The notes under the pieces were generated by a model. The model was not told the DNA's origin and ran no database searches. It worked only from the letters and a program-made list of their open reading frames with translations. A DNA stretch of 64,000 nt from Arsenicicoccus bolidensis DSM 15745 (lineage in GTDB: Bacteria; Actinomycetota; Actinomycetes; Actinomycetales; Dermatophilaceae): assembly GCF_000426385.1 (NCBI RefSeq), contig NZ_AUFG01000020.1, positions 1 to 64,000 on the forward strand, given 5' to 3'. This document shows, piece after piece, positions 63,782 to 64,000 of this stretch. The first letter of the stretch is position 1, and every line of letters starts with the position of its first letter. The position numbers were made by a program, and so were the translations under genes.

Positions 63782-64000
63782 TCAGGAGCAAGGACCGCCG
63801 GACGGACGCGCCGGGCGCCGGCGCGCCTCGGGGCCGAGGCGGTAGCCGCCGTCACGCGACTCGGCCAGCCCCAGCGTCACGAGCCGGCCCAGGGCGGCCC
63901 GCGTCTCGGGCACCGTCAGCGAGGCGGCCAGGGCGATCGACTCCAACCTGGCCAGGTTGCGGACCGGGAGGGCAGACCGGACCTTGGCGTCCGCGTCGCC
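63782..64000 (-). CDS. dprA: DprA C-terminal winged-helix end (partial)
   Basis: The last 72 codons of a minus-strand gene read from the window edge to a TGA at 63782. The peptide has [40 protein letters not shown] and [18 protein letters not shown], which is a winged helix as at the end of DprA (DprA_WH). DprA loads RecA on incoming DNA during transformation. The dprA-xerC-M23-rpsB order is conserved in actinobacteria, supporting the call. The main Rossmann domain lies outside the window. The frame was found by direct translation of the edge. Confidence 0.72.
   Translation of the reverse strand, partial: GDADAKVRSALPVRNLARLESIALAASLTVPETRAALGRLVTLGLAESRDGGYRLGPEARRRPARPSGGPCS

Overview
The window is chromosomal DNA of a high-GC actinobacterium. 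Supporting signs are the strong GC bias at third codon positions, ClgR, DUF3046, a recA-recX pair with an actinobacterial-type LexA box, the non-mevalonate isoprenoid block dxr-rip1-ispG beside a DUF4081/GNAT gene, the dprA-xerC-M23-rpsB-tsf-pyrH-frr-cdsA-rlmN order, and several genes with a -10-like hexamer directly before the start codon (probable leaderless mRNAs). The gene order fits Micrococcales (Intrasporangiaceae/Dermatophilaceae-like); the genus cannot be settled from the sequence. No rRNA or tRNA gene and no CRISPR array was seen.

Layout. 1-2.7 kb is an accessory patch: one end of an IS21-type element (1-330) abuts the 3' remnant of a probable phage capsid gene, followed by small orphan ORFs, a membrane-anchored protein of unknown function and a yccF gene with a shortened N-terminus. 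2.7-5.8 kb is recX-recA-dCMP deaminase-DUF3046. 6.0-6.8 kb holds two secreted WGxxGxxG paralogues. 6.9-14.3 kb is a plus-strand run with Lhr helicase, DUF488, two VOC proteins and a Nei-type DNA glycosylase, which looks like a repair group. 14.4-21.5 kb is the conserved ftsK-rimO-pgsA-cinA-clgR block on the minus strand, with a dipeptidase running convergently inside it. 21.7-24 kb is a glycosyltransferase coupled to a DMT exporter, ended by a 13-bp minisatellite.

24-29.5 kb holds dapA-rnj-EEP phosphatase diverging from thyA-folA; the divergent region carries a perfect 19-bp hairpin and a perfect CRP-type palindrome. 29.6-32.9 kb is proS-HAD-TauE. 33-36 kb has a DUF1023 hydrolase and an MHS-type symporter. 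36.1-43 kb is the GNAT, ispG, rip1, dxr block, interrupted by a divergently oriented secreted protein with a malectin-like C-terminus. 43-45 kb holds two peptidoglycan-binding lipoprotein paralogues, one frameshifted. 45-50 kb is a polyamine ABC operon potD-A-B-C plus an AEC permease. 50-54.8 kb has a propionyl/acetyl-CoA synthetase, a small secreted protein, a LOG-type protein and DedA. 54.8-64 kb is the translation/lipid/cell-cycle block rlmN, cdsA, frr, pyrH, tsf, rpsB, an aminotransferase, an M23 protein, xerC and the 3' end of dprA.

How the parts fit. The window is mostly core metabolism: nucleotide supply (thyA, folA, dCMP deaminase, pyrH), lysine and cell-wall precursors (dapA, a possible DapC), membrane lipid synthesis (cdsA, pgsA), isoprenoids (dxr, ispG), chromosome handling (ftsK, xerC, recA, dprA) and RNA or protein quality (rnj, clgR, rimO, rlmN). 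Many minus-strand neighbours overlap by exactly four bases (GTGA or ATGA), implying translational coupling. The novelty is at the edges: the phage/IS scar, the paired WGxxGxxG proteins, the malectin-protein insertion with its AT-richer control region and a possible tiny minus-strand gene, and a collection of precise inverted and tandem repeats in gene-end regions.
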